This document shows, piece after piece, positions 24,698 through 34,900 of a stretch of DNA of 64,000 bases. Origin of the DNA: Linnemannia hyalina (lineage: Eukaryota; Mortierellomycota; Mortierellomycetes; Mortierellales; Mortierellaceae); the NCBI GenBank assembly GCA_019671135.1, contig JAHRHY010000008.1:1922001-1986000 (forward strand), read 5' to 3'. The position numbers were made by a program, and so were the translations under genes. Below the pieces are notes generated by a model, which was given only the letters and a program-made list of their open reading frames with translations, was not told where the DNA came from and made no database searches. Position 1 is the stretch's first letter. Each line of letters starts with the position of its first letter.

Positions 24698-24825
24698 CTG
24701 TTGAGAAAAGAAAGCAAAAGGAGGAACAAATTATCTCGCAAGGCTCGATGGGTTAAAAAATTGAGTGTGGCTTTGGGTGAAGGTCAACCTTGTCTCCTAT
24801 TGGTTTAATTTTTAGTGGCGCTTAC
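24698..24825 (-). other. Probable 5' UTR intron of OGG1
   Basis: On the minus strand, CAG directly precedes the ATG at 24697 after a pyrimidine tract, and TGCAG followed by GTAAGC lies at 24830-24820. Together they fit a 128-bp intron ending exactly at the start codon. No ATG is seen in the short exon upstream, so it should be untranslated. Confidence 0.5.
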
Positions 24826-25784
24826 CTGCACAAAAAAAATGAATGTCAGCTCGCTAGGTTGAGAAGGGACGTCAATGTGGTTGGTTGGATATGGCTGGGG
24901 TAGAGTCAGAACACTGTAGCCAGTACCAGTATCATCACGCTTGACAGTATCACCGTGCTTAACAACGAAAAAGAAAACGGAAAATGGCTAGTTGATCTCA
25001 ACCATCAATTTATTTCAGGTACAGTCATTATCTTCACTTGCAGTCCATAAGCGAGAATCAGTTCCATACGGACGATTTATACTACCCTAACATAATGTTA
25101 GAAATGAACGTGCGAGGAAAAAAAATTGCATTTCTTTCGCCAAGCCAGTTCTAATGTGTTAGAACCTGTCTTTTTTGTCGAAGCCCATAGGCAGATCATA
25201 CCTTGAGAATATTACTGTGAGATCTGAAGGTATAAGTTCGGGAACAGGATATACCAGTTATAATCGTCTTCACAGCTCTGCGTTATAGTTGTTGTCGAAC
25301 CACAAATCGCTGCATTGATTGAAGAATAAACAGAGACGCGTCATCAATCACCGGTGAACACAGACGATAGATGTGAAAAAGGAACTCAAACCTTTGGTTG
25401 ATGTTTGTAGTCCACGCGCTGAGCAACATTAACATGTTGTTAGCTTATGGACACAGTTCAATGATGGGCTTGTTGAGAAAAAAAATGAGTAGCATTGAGT
25501 GACGATCTGAACAGCAAGCGGGTCGATACTAGTAGCCTCGATTATAATATCTGCGGTGTTGTAACGAAGGTAATCGTTCATACTACACTCTCAAATCACC
25601 AACTCGACTCGAATGAAATAAAAAATTCATGAGCTACAATGAAATCACACTGTCAGCCAGCATGCAAAACCGCTATCGCAACCAGCAAAAAATATAAGAA
25701 AGGCATGCACACTCTCACCCACCCACTACTTCGACAAAAAAAATAGCACTTTTCACAATTAAGGTGAAAAGGGCAAAAAGATCG
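24826..25784. other. OGG1 upstream region to tRNA gene
   Basis: AT-rich intergenic DNA of about 1 kb. No coding frame, RNA gene or repeat is supported. It should hold the OGG1 promoter on the minus strand. Confidence 0.5.
25776..25780 (-). terminator. RNA polymerase III terminator of tRNA-Ser
   Basis: On the minus strand a TTTTT run starts 4 nt after the tRNA discriminator base, the usual Pol III stop signal. Confidence 0.8.
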
Positions 25785-25865
25785 CGTCAACAGCAGGATT
25801 TGAACCTGCGCGGGAGAACCCATGTGATTTCTAGTCACACGCCTTAACCGCTCGGCCATATTGAC
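25785..25865 (-). tRNA. tRNA-Ser, anticodon AGA
   Basis: 81 nt on the minus strand with no intron. The acceptor arm pairs GTCAATA with TGTTGAC, including one T-G pair, and the discriminator is G. The A box is TGGCCGAGCGG and the B box GGTTCAAATCC. The anticodon stem-loop TGTGA-CTAGAAA-TCACA gives anticodon AGA, which reads UCU, and UCC/UCA/UCU after A-to-I editing. The long variable arm (TGGGTTCTCCCGC) is typical of type II serine tRNAs. Confidence 0.96.
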
Positions 25866-25905
25866 TTGTACTAATAGAGTTTTAAGTAACTTTTATACAA
25901 CATGA

Positions 25906-27264
25906 ACAGTAGCCAGACATAATCTCGTGATCCGTCACGTGCACGAGAATTGGTGGCGTCATTTGGATCTGAAAAAATGCATTTTCTCCCGTTTACCACA
26001 CATTGTGAAGGAAATCTGGGCGGTGCTTTGGCAGGCTGTGGAATCTCGGCCAGGCGGGGTTGAGGTGGTGTGGATCAAAGGTCACAGCAACATCCACGGA
26101 AACGAACTTGCGGATCAGGCGGCGAAGGTGGCAGCACAGAGTGGTTCAGTGCCCTGGATGGTGGATCTCACTCAACAGACGGATATCACGACCTTTGCAC
26201 ATTGTTACGGCGGGATTGTTGAAATCGATCTACGTCAGCTCCTCAAACAACAATCGACAATCCGTCACCATCAGGCCTGGATGTCACAGAGGCGGGTCAA
26301 GAGGGCGATCCCTGACATCGATGACGTGGAATGGAACTCGACCTTGGCTTATGTCCACGACAGGCACGCAGTCTTCACCTTTTACAGCAACAGCAAGGAC
26401 TCTCACCAACGCACACATCATATCAAAAAGCTGCATGGAATGCTGCCCACTCTGAACTCCATGCAGGCTCGCAAGCCCAACCTGTACCCAACATGCGTGT
26501 GCCAACGATGCGAGCTCGAGAAGGAGGATAACGATCACGTCTGGAAATGCCCTTCGGCAGCTGAGACCACCACTGAGATCTGGAAGGAGGCCATGGGCAA
26601 GATTAATGAGTGGGGTGTGCAGGCGACAAACAGCTACAACGCAGCCAGGAAGCGAGAATACAAACGCGCGGTGGACAGAGGTCGTCAGGTACCGAGGCCA
26701 GTACCCATACACTGGTGGCCCCCTTCGGATGCGGATCATGTACGAGGATTTTCCTCCATCGGTGGAGCTCGAGCCGTGCACAGCGGTAGTCCAGCTCTCG
26801 ATCGAGACGAGAAACCGATGTGGAATGTGTCGGATCTCCTCCGCGGCATCACCCCCTTGAGCATGTTGACTGAATGGTCCGCGGTCTTCCGGACCCCAAT
26901 GTCCATCGCCAAGACAGTCCTTCACAAGTTTGTTGGCTACCTGGAGGCGCAGGCCTCGGAGCTGATCTGGAAACCTCGGTGCTCCGCGACGATCGCATGG
27001 GAACAGACCCAGGGTATCTCTGCCAAGAACAAGACATCCAAGTACACAGGCCCCCGAGGTGACTGGAGTCAAGGATACGGTTACATCACGCACGATGGTT
27101 TTTGTCCGTGTGGCGCTTCGCTAGCCACACATGATGAAGGAAGGTGCCCTGGAGCGACCAAGGACACACGCGCTGCTGACGAGCGGTTGTTGGAGAGTTT
27201 GTTAGGAAGGAGGAGGTTGTCAATGATGGAGAGGATGGGAAGAATCCCCTTCATTCGTATCTAG
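25906..27264 (+). pseudogene. Truncated LINE ORF2: RNase H remnant and Cys/His C-terminal domain
   Basis: An open frame of about 450 codons with no ATG of its own, cut at the 5' side. It starts inside RNase H: the last catalytic block VVWIKGHSNIHGNELADQAA is present, with the conserved H and final D, but the first D and E blocks and the whole reverse transcriptase are missing. A Cys/His motif (CVCQRCELEKEDNDHVWKCP) follows about 170 codons later, then CPCGASLATHDEGRCPGA near the end. The frame has no internal stop or frameshift, so this copy is young, but it cannot move by itself. Confidence 0.88.
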
Positions 27265-27450
27265 TTTTATTTTCTTCCGTTTAAGCTGTGAAGAGCAGCG
27301 ACAATTGTTGCGCAGAGCCAGGTTCTGGACCGGACTGCGACTGGTGGATGGTGCACTGAAGAGTTTGGTCTGTAGTCCCTTTTTACTTCCAAATAACTTC
27401 TCTATGCTGTTTGTTAGAGAAATAAAATTGTGTACGAAAAAAAAAAAAAA
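25906..27450 (+). mobile_element. 5'-truncated non-LTR (LINE) retrotransposon, copy A
   Basis: The element keeps only the 3' end of a LINE: part of the RNase H domain, the C-terminal domain, a 3' UTR, an AATAAA at 27421-27426 and a 14-A tail at 27437-27450. The left boundary is uncertain; sequence that clearly belongs to the element begins by about 25927, and the frame is closed by a TGA at 25903. A poly(A) tail with 5' truncation is the hallmark of target-primed reverse transcription. No target-site duplication could be identified. Confidence 0.88.
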
Positions 27451-27810
27451 TATTGTGAAGGAAGTGGCGCTTCGCTAGCCACACATGATGAAGGAAGGTG
27501 CCCTGGAGCGACCAAGGACACACGCGCTGCTGACGAGCGGTTGTTGGAGAGTTTGTTAAGAAGGAGGAGGTTGTCAATGACGGAGAGGATGGGAAGAATC
27601 CCCTTCATTCGTATCTAGTTTTATTTTCTTCCGTTTAAGCTGTGAAGAGCAGCGACAATTGTTGCGCAGAGCCAGGTTCTGGACCGGACTGCGACTGGTG
27701 GATGGTGCACTGAAGAGTTTGGTCTGTAGTCCCCTTTTACTTACAAATGCCTTCTCTATGCTGTTTGCTTGAGAAATAAAATTGTGTAGGGAAAAAAAAA
27801 AAAAAAAAAA
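27451..27810 (+). mobile_element. LINE copy B, 3' end only, internally deleted
   Basis: Immediately after the poly(A) of copy A. Bases 27464-27791 match copy A 27110-27436 at roughly 97% (a few substitutions, for example TTAGGAAG versus TTAAGAAG), including AATAAA at 27775-27780, and end in 19 A (27792-27810). Its first 12 bases, ATTGTGAAGGAA at 27452-27463, match copy A at 26002-26013, so copy B appears to carry an internal deletion of about 1.1 kb rather than a simple 5' truncation. The short remaining frame ends with the same MGRIPFIRI terminus. Confidence 0.88.
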
Positions 27811-28064
27811 TGCAGACTCGTCGAGGGGAGAAAGGAGATGGAGAAAAGAAGGGACAGGAAAAAAGAAACAAGAAAAATTTGCGAGACAAAGAGTGAGAGT
27901 TCTGGCAGGAAGTAGGAAAGAAAAACGCGCTTTGCGGCGGCCCTAGTGAGTCAAGACCAAGTGTCAAGGCAACAACAGTCGTTCGTAAGATAGTGGTTTG
28001 ATAAAAAGGACACACAAAAGGAGGAGGTTTATGGTTTAAAAAGCATGGAAGGCTTAGGAGCTGG
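27811..28064 (-). other. 3' flank of the kinase gene
   Basis: Purine-rich on the plus strand. No clear AATAAA is visible on the minus strand between the kinase stop and the LINE poly(A), so the kinase mRNA may end in or beyond LINE copy B (inference). Confidence 0.35.
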
Positions 28065-30283
28065 CTAAATACTCGAACAGGCGTGATCATCATCCACGAC
28101 GAGGGCATGTTTGACAACTTCCAGGGAATGGACCTGACCGATTGGTCGCACAGAGAAAGAAATATGTACAGAGTTGTTTCCATCCTCAAGGACATCACCA
28201 TTGTCGTTATCATAGTCGTGGCGAGCTCGCTTCGTGTCATGACCATGATCCGTTACGCCTTCAAGAGGTCGTTTGCTACTGCTGCCGCTGCTGGGATTAC
28301 TCTTTTGATCCGCTTCCAACACTTGGAAGAAGGAGTGTTCCAGCGCCTTGTCGATCTCCAAACGTAACCCGACAACCTGGTGCATCAGCTGGTCGACAAG
28401 ACCTTTTGCCTCCATGTTTGTTCTACAATTCAAAACAAAAGCAAATAAAGGCTGGGCAGTCAGTTGGGCACTCAAAAAAAGAAAAGGGTATGGATGACCA
28501 ACAAAGAAAACAAGGGGGTGGCACTTACAGCTGAGCGAGACCTCCTTGCTCCGGAAAGTGCCCTCCAACGACACGAAAAACTGTGACCCCATAGGCATAG
28601 ACGTCAACTGGGTAACTGTAATAGTTCTTGCCCATCATCTCAGGCGCACGATACCGCATCGTTCCACATTCTCCCCTAAAGTATGATTAAATGGTTGTGC
28701 AAAAGTGTGAGCTCGAGCAAATATATATCACCTTACACCCAACTTGTTTCGTGCATACCTTGCACCCATGGGCTTGTCTTTGAGAGAGATCGAGAGCCCA
28801 AAGTCCGAGATGATGGCGTGTTTCGAAAATGCTCCTGTCAACAAAATATTCTCAGGTTTGATGTCTCTGTGTAGGATTTGGTGTCTATGGAGATGGCTGA
28901 TTCCTCGCGCGATTCCAGTTGCGATGTGCTTTGCTGATTTTACGTCCAGCTTATTTGTTGCTCTCAATGCGTCTTCTAGGCTCTATCGTTTGCAATGGAT
29001 GTGAGAATAAACAGGGATGTCAGCATTGGGAGTGGTTCGTGCATTGGGCGTGCACGAATGTACGACATGGTGGACTCTCACATTCAGTACCATGTTGGCT
29101 AGCTCCAGTGATACACATAGCTGGTCCCTGTCCTGGAAAGCGGACCCAAATGCTATGATGTTGGGGTGCCAGTTCTTTTTCAACATCGACAGCATCGCGA
29201 CCTCGCGGTCGTACTATGCAAACAACGAAAAATAGAGCAATTAATTTTCTCGTCAAATCCCTCTTTTCAATTCCAGAAAATAGAAAAATATAACGTAGGC
29301 AACACTTGGGGCTGCTTACGCTCGGCTTCTTTTCTTCGTTGTCGGCACACACTTTCAAGGCAAGGAAACGGTTCCTCGCCATGACTCTCAATGCACAACC
29401 AAATCCCCCCTGTTCAGACGAAAGAAAAAGAGAAACGAGATGCGTATCAGTCGTCCATTGCGCACTCAAAAGGGTGTTGATGTTCATTGTTGTGCCACTC
29501 TTTTTTTGTTTTGTTTTGTTTTGTTTTGTTTTGCAACTTACTGCTGCAATCGTCCCGAGGTATTCAAAAGTGCTTCCAGTCGACCAGTCGCGGTACCGCT
29601 AGCCGTATGAGACATGTGAGAAACGTTAGTTTGGTCAGCTCTCTCGTCCTCAATAGGTCAAGGTAAAGGCATTAGCTGTTCGTGCGTGGTCACGCAACTC
29701 AAGCTAATACCTTGTAGGGCTCCATATATCCGGGTGCCTTGACATAGACAGGAGCAGGAGTAGAATGAGGTCGAGGTTTGGGTAGATTGACGTTGGGTGA
29801 TGGCGATGACCTTTCTCTTCCCCGATGGCGAGGACGAGGTACCGTGAATTGGCGCGATGATGATGATGGCGCAGGCACGAGTTCTGTTGGCGTGCAAACT
29901 GCTGCGGGTTCTGTTGGTGTACAAAGTGGAGTGCATTCTGTTGGCGCAATAACAGGGGCTGGCACATGTGACGGTAGATTCAGTGTCATGTAGAGCTGCA
30001 ACGCTGTCGATTGTGATGCTGTTGGCTCTTGATCCAAGTCCTCCTCGGCATCACTCGTCAAGAACTCGCTATGGTTTGAGGGTGGTATTGTTGGAGGGAG
30101 GTCCGCTCCTGCCCAAAAGGTAGGCAAGTTTGCTAAGGATGGCCCTATTAGTTCCTCCGCTGGCTCTCCCACTTCACCCACCGCCTCTTCTCTCCCCGGC
30201 TCTGTTGATGCTTCAGGTAGTTCTACCGTCTGCTGTGAAACGGAGGATGTGGTCGATATATGCGGTACAATGGTGGACGACAT
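28065..30283 (-). CDS. Serine/threonine protein kinase, family unassigned
   Basis: Seven exons: 30283-29711, 29598-29542, 29409-29320, 29213-29082, 28982-28759, 28675-28529, 28422-28065; 526 residues. Residues 1 to about 190 are disordered, with three repeats based on CTPTE and a basic RHRGRE patch. The kinase domain runs from about 200 to 415: Gly-rich loop GTIAAGGFG split by an intron, K229 (LALKV), E244 (YDREVAML), catalytic loop HRDIKPEN with D324, D344 in DFGLS, and the activation segment ending YRAPEMM, then DVYAYGV. All catalytic residues are intact. The C-terminal ~120 residues hold KRPLEGV and KRARH, possible nuclear signals, and acidic Asp/Asn clusters. For exon 4, two in-frame donors exist (29090 or 29081); GTGAGA at 29081 fits the consensus better and adds VLN before SLEDAL. 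The HRDIKPEN motif points to Ser/Thr specificity. No FHA or other targeting domain is visible. Confidence 0.88.
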
Positions 30284-30865
30284 TGATTGAATGGGGAGTG
30301 TAGGAGAGACGTAAAGAAAGCAAAAAAAAGGGACGACGGGATGGTGTTTATGTGATTTCAAAATGCGTAGCACTTTAGAAGGGTACTCGAAGCAACATCC
30401 TCATCCATCCATCGATTCTGTCTATTCCCTTTCCTCAATGGTTTTTCCTTTTTTTTTTGCGGCTATGCGCGACTTTCCACCTTCCACCGTTGTCTCGGAG
30501 TTCGACCCTCGTGAGACGTATGGCAAATTTTATTTGTGTCCCCTGGGAATACGGCGGTCTGTGCACTGCATACAATTGACCAAGGGTCTGCATTGTTTGT
30601 TGGCAGCACCAGAGCGGCTACCAGGTCCTACTTTTTATTTTCATTTGCCCCATTGGTATCTCTTTATAGGAGAATGGCAGCCCTGAGGTGGCACTCTCTG
30701 TAGACACTCGAACCGTGTCTCTGCGATGCCTGGTTGTCGAGAACGCCTCTCCACGTCAGTCCCTCATTTGTTGTGCGTGGGTGTACAAGTGCATATGCTT
30801 TCCAGTCCAGACCATTACCGCCACATGATTTTTTTCTCCAGTCTGACTTGACTTGATCCTTTTGT

Positions 30866-31006
30866 TTTTCTTTTTCTTTTTCTTTTTCCTCACACTCCCA
30901 CCCCCTCTCCTAAACACGCCTCTCATTACACTCACACTCACACTCTCACGTCCTTTCAACTGTTCTCCAAGGTCATCATCCAGCCTTCCTTTTCTCTCCA
31001 ACGGCC
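30866..31006 (+). promoter_or_regulatory. Orphan pyrimidine-rich leader
   Basis: CT-rich tract of the kind that precedes plus-strand genes in this window, ending at an ATG (31007). The frame after this ATG closes after ten codons, so the leader may belong to a dead or spliced gene. Confidence 0.35.
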
Positions 31007-31299
31007 ATGATCCTAATGGCAAGTCGTGTTGTTGGCTGACTATGATTCATCCGGTCTTCACGTAGCTATGTGAGAATGAGCAGAACCAAAAAAGACAGTC
31101 TGTGTGATCCTCACTTTCTATATCCTTTCTCTCAACACAAACGGTCGTGTTTTTCCATTATTTGGCGTTCACTTTGTACCTTTCGGTGAGGTGTGATACT
31201 AACCCACAGCTCTTTGTATGTCCTCTATGCTTTCACTTCAGTGGTTGACCTCCATGCCATCCAAGATGCCCAATTGAACATAACAGCTACGGAAACTTA

Positions 31300-31545
31300 C
31301 TTGACACAGGCTACGGTATTCTTTGTTGCTGTGTGGAGTGGGCGTCACACTCTCTGCAGGAGTCTCATTGTTACACTCTCTCCTTCTCAACAAGTGTAAA
31401 TGATTGTAGCCTGGGTTCACTTAAATTCTTGTGGGATCTATTACTAATTCAGACTTCTTTCCCCCCTGTGTTTACGCATGATCACTCGTATCACAGTTCG
31501 CTTTGTAGGTCCTATTGAGCGAGGTCAGGAACGGGACGATGCTGC
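31300..31545 (+). repeat. Imperfect direct repeat, copy 1
   Basis: Shares ACACAGGCTACGGTATTCTT, then GTAGCCTG, a (T)TATTACTAA block and TGTTTACGCA in the same order with copy 2, about 530 bp downstream. Matching blocks are separated by diverged sequence, so the duplication is old. Confidence 0.65.
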
Positions 31546-31825
31546 TGCTCAAAGACAGCAACAAAAGGAAAGTGGCAGTTGCATTTTTCCTTATTCTTCG
31601 CTCAACGACGGAACAGGGGGGGATGTGTGTGGGTGTCAAGGGGTGGATGTGGCCATGGAGGCGTGCTCGTGTTGATATGCACCAAGGGACAGTATTGGGG
31701 CATTCCCAGGCTTACTTGACCTGGGAACGCTGGATGTTCTGGTGCACTTCCAGTTGTTGCTGATACCAAGGTGCAGTCCTTGCACTTTGTGACTTTGGCT
31801 TCAGGTTACGGAAGGAAATTTTATT

Positions 31826-32075
31826 TTTACACAGGCTACGGTATTCTTTCTTGCTGTATGGAGCGAGCATTGCTGTCTGGGGATTCGCACTTGTACATCG
31901 CTTCCCTCTTTTTTCCTAGACAAGGATTGGTGATTTGTAGCCTGATGGGGCCACTTGAACTGTGGGAGTTATTACTAACCCACGCTTTTTTTTCTCCTCC
32001 TTGTGTTTACGCAGAGTCATTGTGGAGTCGAAGAGGCAGGTCAAGAACATGATGGAACTGGATACTTGGTTTCAT
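31826..32075 (+). repeat. Imperfect direct repeat, copy 2
   Basis: Partner of the repeat at 31300. The order of the conserved blocks and their spacing are retained, including the branch-point-like TTACTAAC and the TTTACGCAG acceptor-like end. Confidence 0.65.
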
Positions 32076-33318
32076 CATTTCATGCTCTTCACTTGACAAT
32101 GGAAAGAAAGGACTATCTCTTCCTCCGTCAATTGAAAGGAGACTATTGAGCATACACATGTAATGCACACGACAGTAGGGATACTATGGATAATATAAAG
32201 AAAATCAAGCTGTCCTGACCCAAGAGATCATATCATAGCAAAACGGATAGGAAAAAAAGTGAAATAAAGCCGGCAGTGTCCATAAAACCCCTTTCTAATC
32301 TTATGACTTATACCTGACCTGAATGCTCACAGTTGTTTCAACCAAGTATGTGATCATCTTGTTATAATTATATGAGGTTTGAACTCAGTTTCACGACCGG
32401 AAGCCGGGTCACCTTTGTTCATTTCCGACAAGTCGGTTGATCATTGATAAAAGCTGTTGGATGTTGAACATAAGGACAAGGCCGCTATGCGTGAGTTTTC
32501 TGTTCTTTTGATCTGATGATGAACCTCTCCTTTTTGGATCTGGTAACGCGGTGATCGGCCAACTCTTCGAAACTAATATTCATATCTACTTTCTGCTTTG
32601 TTGAAGCGCTCCTTTTTATTTTTTTATTTTTTTATTTTTTGATCGCTTCAATGACGATAGGATTTAGCCTTGTCGTTCCGACATCCAACAGATGATTGAC
32701 TTTAAGGAATAACGCGCTTTCTTCGCAATGTGGGGTTTGACGAACGTGGAGGATACAACCTCTGATAGGCAAAAACAAAGATAAAAATGATGTTGTTCTT
32801 TCTCGTCCAGATGAATGGTATGCGAGATGGTGATGGTGGATCTGCTGTTGTTTACTCTGTTATACCCTTTGCACCTCTTTGCTCAACGTTAGCCCAGTCA
32901 ACAGTTTTTTTAACCCAACAAACAGCGATGTATGGGGAAGAGCTGTTACTTTCTTTTGTTCACGTTAATCAGATCTCATTATGGATATTCTGATCCGCCT
33001 TTGTTTAATAAGCCTTGAAGCTTTGTTGTCTTATTTGTAGAGGGGTGAAGGTGATGTGGCGCGTCGGAAAGGAATGTACTCCCCTTTTTCTACCTGTCAT
33101 GCGAAGGGATAAGTTGATCCGAGATGATACTTTGATGTAGGAACTCACGAGAAAATAAAAAAGTTGTGGGTAGATAGTTCATTTCGTCTTGTGGTCGACT
33201 CTTGAGGTTTGTTGCGTTTTTTATTCAATGGCGACAAGCGATATTTATCAATACTTGGTATGCTGCGTTTTACTGAAAGGCGGATGAGACGACTATTTTT
33301 CTCGTTTTGACTTTTTGT

Positions 33319-33516
33319 TCAGCTGGATATCTCGAGAGTTTTACAGAAAGTATAATAGAGTAGACGATGGGTAAAAACGTCAATCTTGTTAGTACGGATC
33401 TCCCCCATCAGGACCTCCGGCGCCAGTAACCGGGCGTTCCCGCCTTCTACGTGCTGGATATACAGTTGAATAGAAACACAATTGTTGTCAAAAGCGTCCC
33501 AGGCTACTTTTATCAC
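33319..33516 (-). pseudogene. Protein-kinase relic (activation segment)
   Basis: A 65-codon frame on the minus strand contains GGNARLLAPEVLMGEIRTNK, followed by IDVF. This resembles the activation-segment end of a kinase (APE motif, then kxDVFsfG as in TKL-type kinases). The expected glycine-containing helix F is broken (IDVFTHRLLYYTF) and no ATP-binding or HRD block is found nearby in frame. I read it as a degenerate fragment, not a gene. Confidence 0.45.
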
Positions 33517-34083
33517 AGGCCTCAGACCAAGAACGAGAAGAGTTGCAGAGATCGCGACTCTATATTTGATCTTTCTTCGATTGTTCCATTAATACTTAAT
33601 TCCAGGTGGTACTCTCACTCCAGAATTTCTTTGGCAACCTTATGGCTGATTTACCGAGTGAAAAAAAAAACGCGGCGATTGGATGGTGGCGTATGGAGTC
33701 TATGGGCGCTGTTTGGCGATTCAAGGATTAGTTTGATCATCCTACTTCACGTGGCGATCCTTTCCTCTTTCTTGGGCGTTAATCATTTTTCACCTTGTGA
33801 CGCAGGCGATAGGTCAACTCATGGCTTGCTTTTTTTCTGTTTTTGGTTGAATAGGTGCGCTTTCCTTTGCTTAGGGACTTGGACTTGAGAAGCGGTTGTT
33901 CATCAGCGCTACTCGTTGTGTTGTCCAATTGACTATCATGGTAGGTGTGCTCATGCACAAGGATTGTCTTCGTAGTGTACCTTAAACGATATGCAGCCGT
34001 GAATTCGTACGTTCGTTTTGATGTCTTTTACTATGAAGTACTGTTCAAGCTCGGGTCGGGTAGTATCGTGGCGTGCATGTCCG

Positions 34084-34088
<5 letters not shown>

Positions 34089-34117
<29 letters not shown>

Positions 34118-34133
34118 GGGGGAGGGGGGGGGG
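34089..34133. repeat. Long T29 tract followed by G-rich tract
   Basis: 29 T followed by GGGGG-A-GGGGGGGGGG, an unusual joint homopolymer that is purine/pyrimidine asymmetric. The exact length is uncertain because such tracts are prone to sequencing error. Confidence 0.85.
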
Positions 34134-34541
34134 CACTCACACCAGGATCTCCATCGCGGTGTTTTTCTCCTTTGCAAAATAGTAGTAGAACACGTATATG
34201 TCTGACCTGCGTTTAAAAAAAAGCCTTAAAGTTGGCAGTGTGAGGGTTTGATTGAGATCTTTCTACTGTCCATTTGCAATTCTCGAACATGCGCCTCACA
34301 TGCGGCGATACCGAAAGTTGAATTGCATGCCTTTTTTCTTCTCTGTCAGTATGTATGCCCACCAGGTATAAGAGTAACCTGGTTATTGAGGATTGGTAAA
34401 AAGGAAATGAAAGCAAGGGATTCCACGCCTACAATATCTTGGTTTAAGCTTTTGTTTCCTTTTTTTTTATCTCCAAGGCTTGTCTGCAACTCAAAACACT
34501 TGCTGGCTCATGCTACATTTCTAAGGTAGTAAGAGCTGAGA

Positions 34542-34579
34542 GTTGACTTAATTTTTTTTGGATGCAAAATTAAGTCGAC
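34542..34579. repeat. 14-bp inverted repeat (hairpin)
   Basis: GTTGACTTAATTTT pairs with AAAATTAAGTCGAC with one G-T mismatch, around a 10-nt loop. It is not next to a stop codon and has no T run suited to a terminator. Confidence 0.75.
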
Positions 34580-34867
34580 GTGTTGAAATAATAACGATCG
34601 AAGTTAAGAGGGTGTAGAGGAAGTGAGGATGGTAGAGAAAGTGCAATGTGAAAACCCTGGTATGACATGGAACAACATTAAAAGGACAGGTAAGATTGAG
34701 GAGAGGGTGACATGGTCAATCGTGGGACACATCAGCAAAGACCCATGACAGCAACTTCCATTGGCATGACCAGAATCGATCGTGCGTGCACATCATAAGC
34801 GTGACTCTTTTTCCTGCAATACAGCGAGTTTTTCATTCAAAGTCGAAACTCAAACCCAATAGTATTG

Positions 34868-34873
34868 TTTATT
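34868..34873 (-). promoter_or_regulatory. Probable polyadenylation signal of the arrestin gene
   Basis: AATAAA on the minus strand, 28 bp after the arrestin stop codon. Confidence 0.45.
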
Positions 34874-34900
34874 ATTTTGAAGCATCTGTGAGTCTCAATC

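Larger units (their letters stand above)
31007..32090 (+). pseudogene. Possible decayed spliced gene with a duplicated unit
   Basis: Several intron-like signals occur in the same orientation but do not give a long frame. Three places have a branch-point-like TACTAA(C/T) followed by a pyrimidine tract and AG: ending near 31239, 31509 and 32013. After the second acceptor there is a peptide VLLSEVRNGTMLLLKDSNKR, and after the third RVIVESKRQVKNMMELDTW; the two DNA stretches are similar (ATTG, then AGGTCA-GAAC-GATG). A candidate start at 31007 is followed by ATG-GCAAGT, which could be a rare GC donor. I cannot assemble a convincing protein. It could be a relic or an unspliceable copy; treat as low confidence. 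Confidence 0.3.
32091..34900. other. Gene-poor region, 2.8 kb
   Basis: No intact gene is supported. It is AT-rich with T and A homopolymers, for example the TTTTTTA repeats near 32615-32638. It contains the kinase-like relic at 33319-33516, a long T/G homopolymer pair at 34089-34133, a 14-bp inverted repeat at 34542-34579 and the 3' end of the arrestin gene. Confidence 0.5.

Noticed and set aside
25906..27450. Reading the 25927 frame as a host gene
   Set aside because: The RNase H end motif, the Cys/His motif, the poly(A) tail and a second copy in tandem identify it as a retrotransposon remnant.
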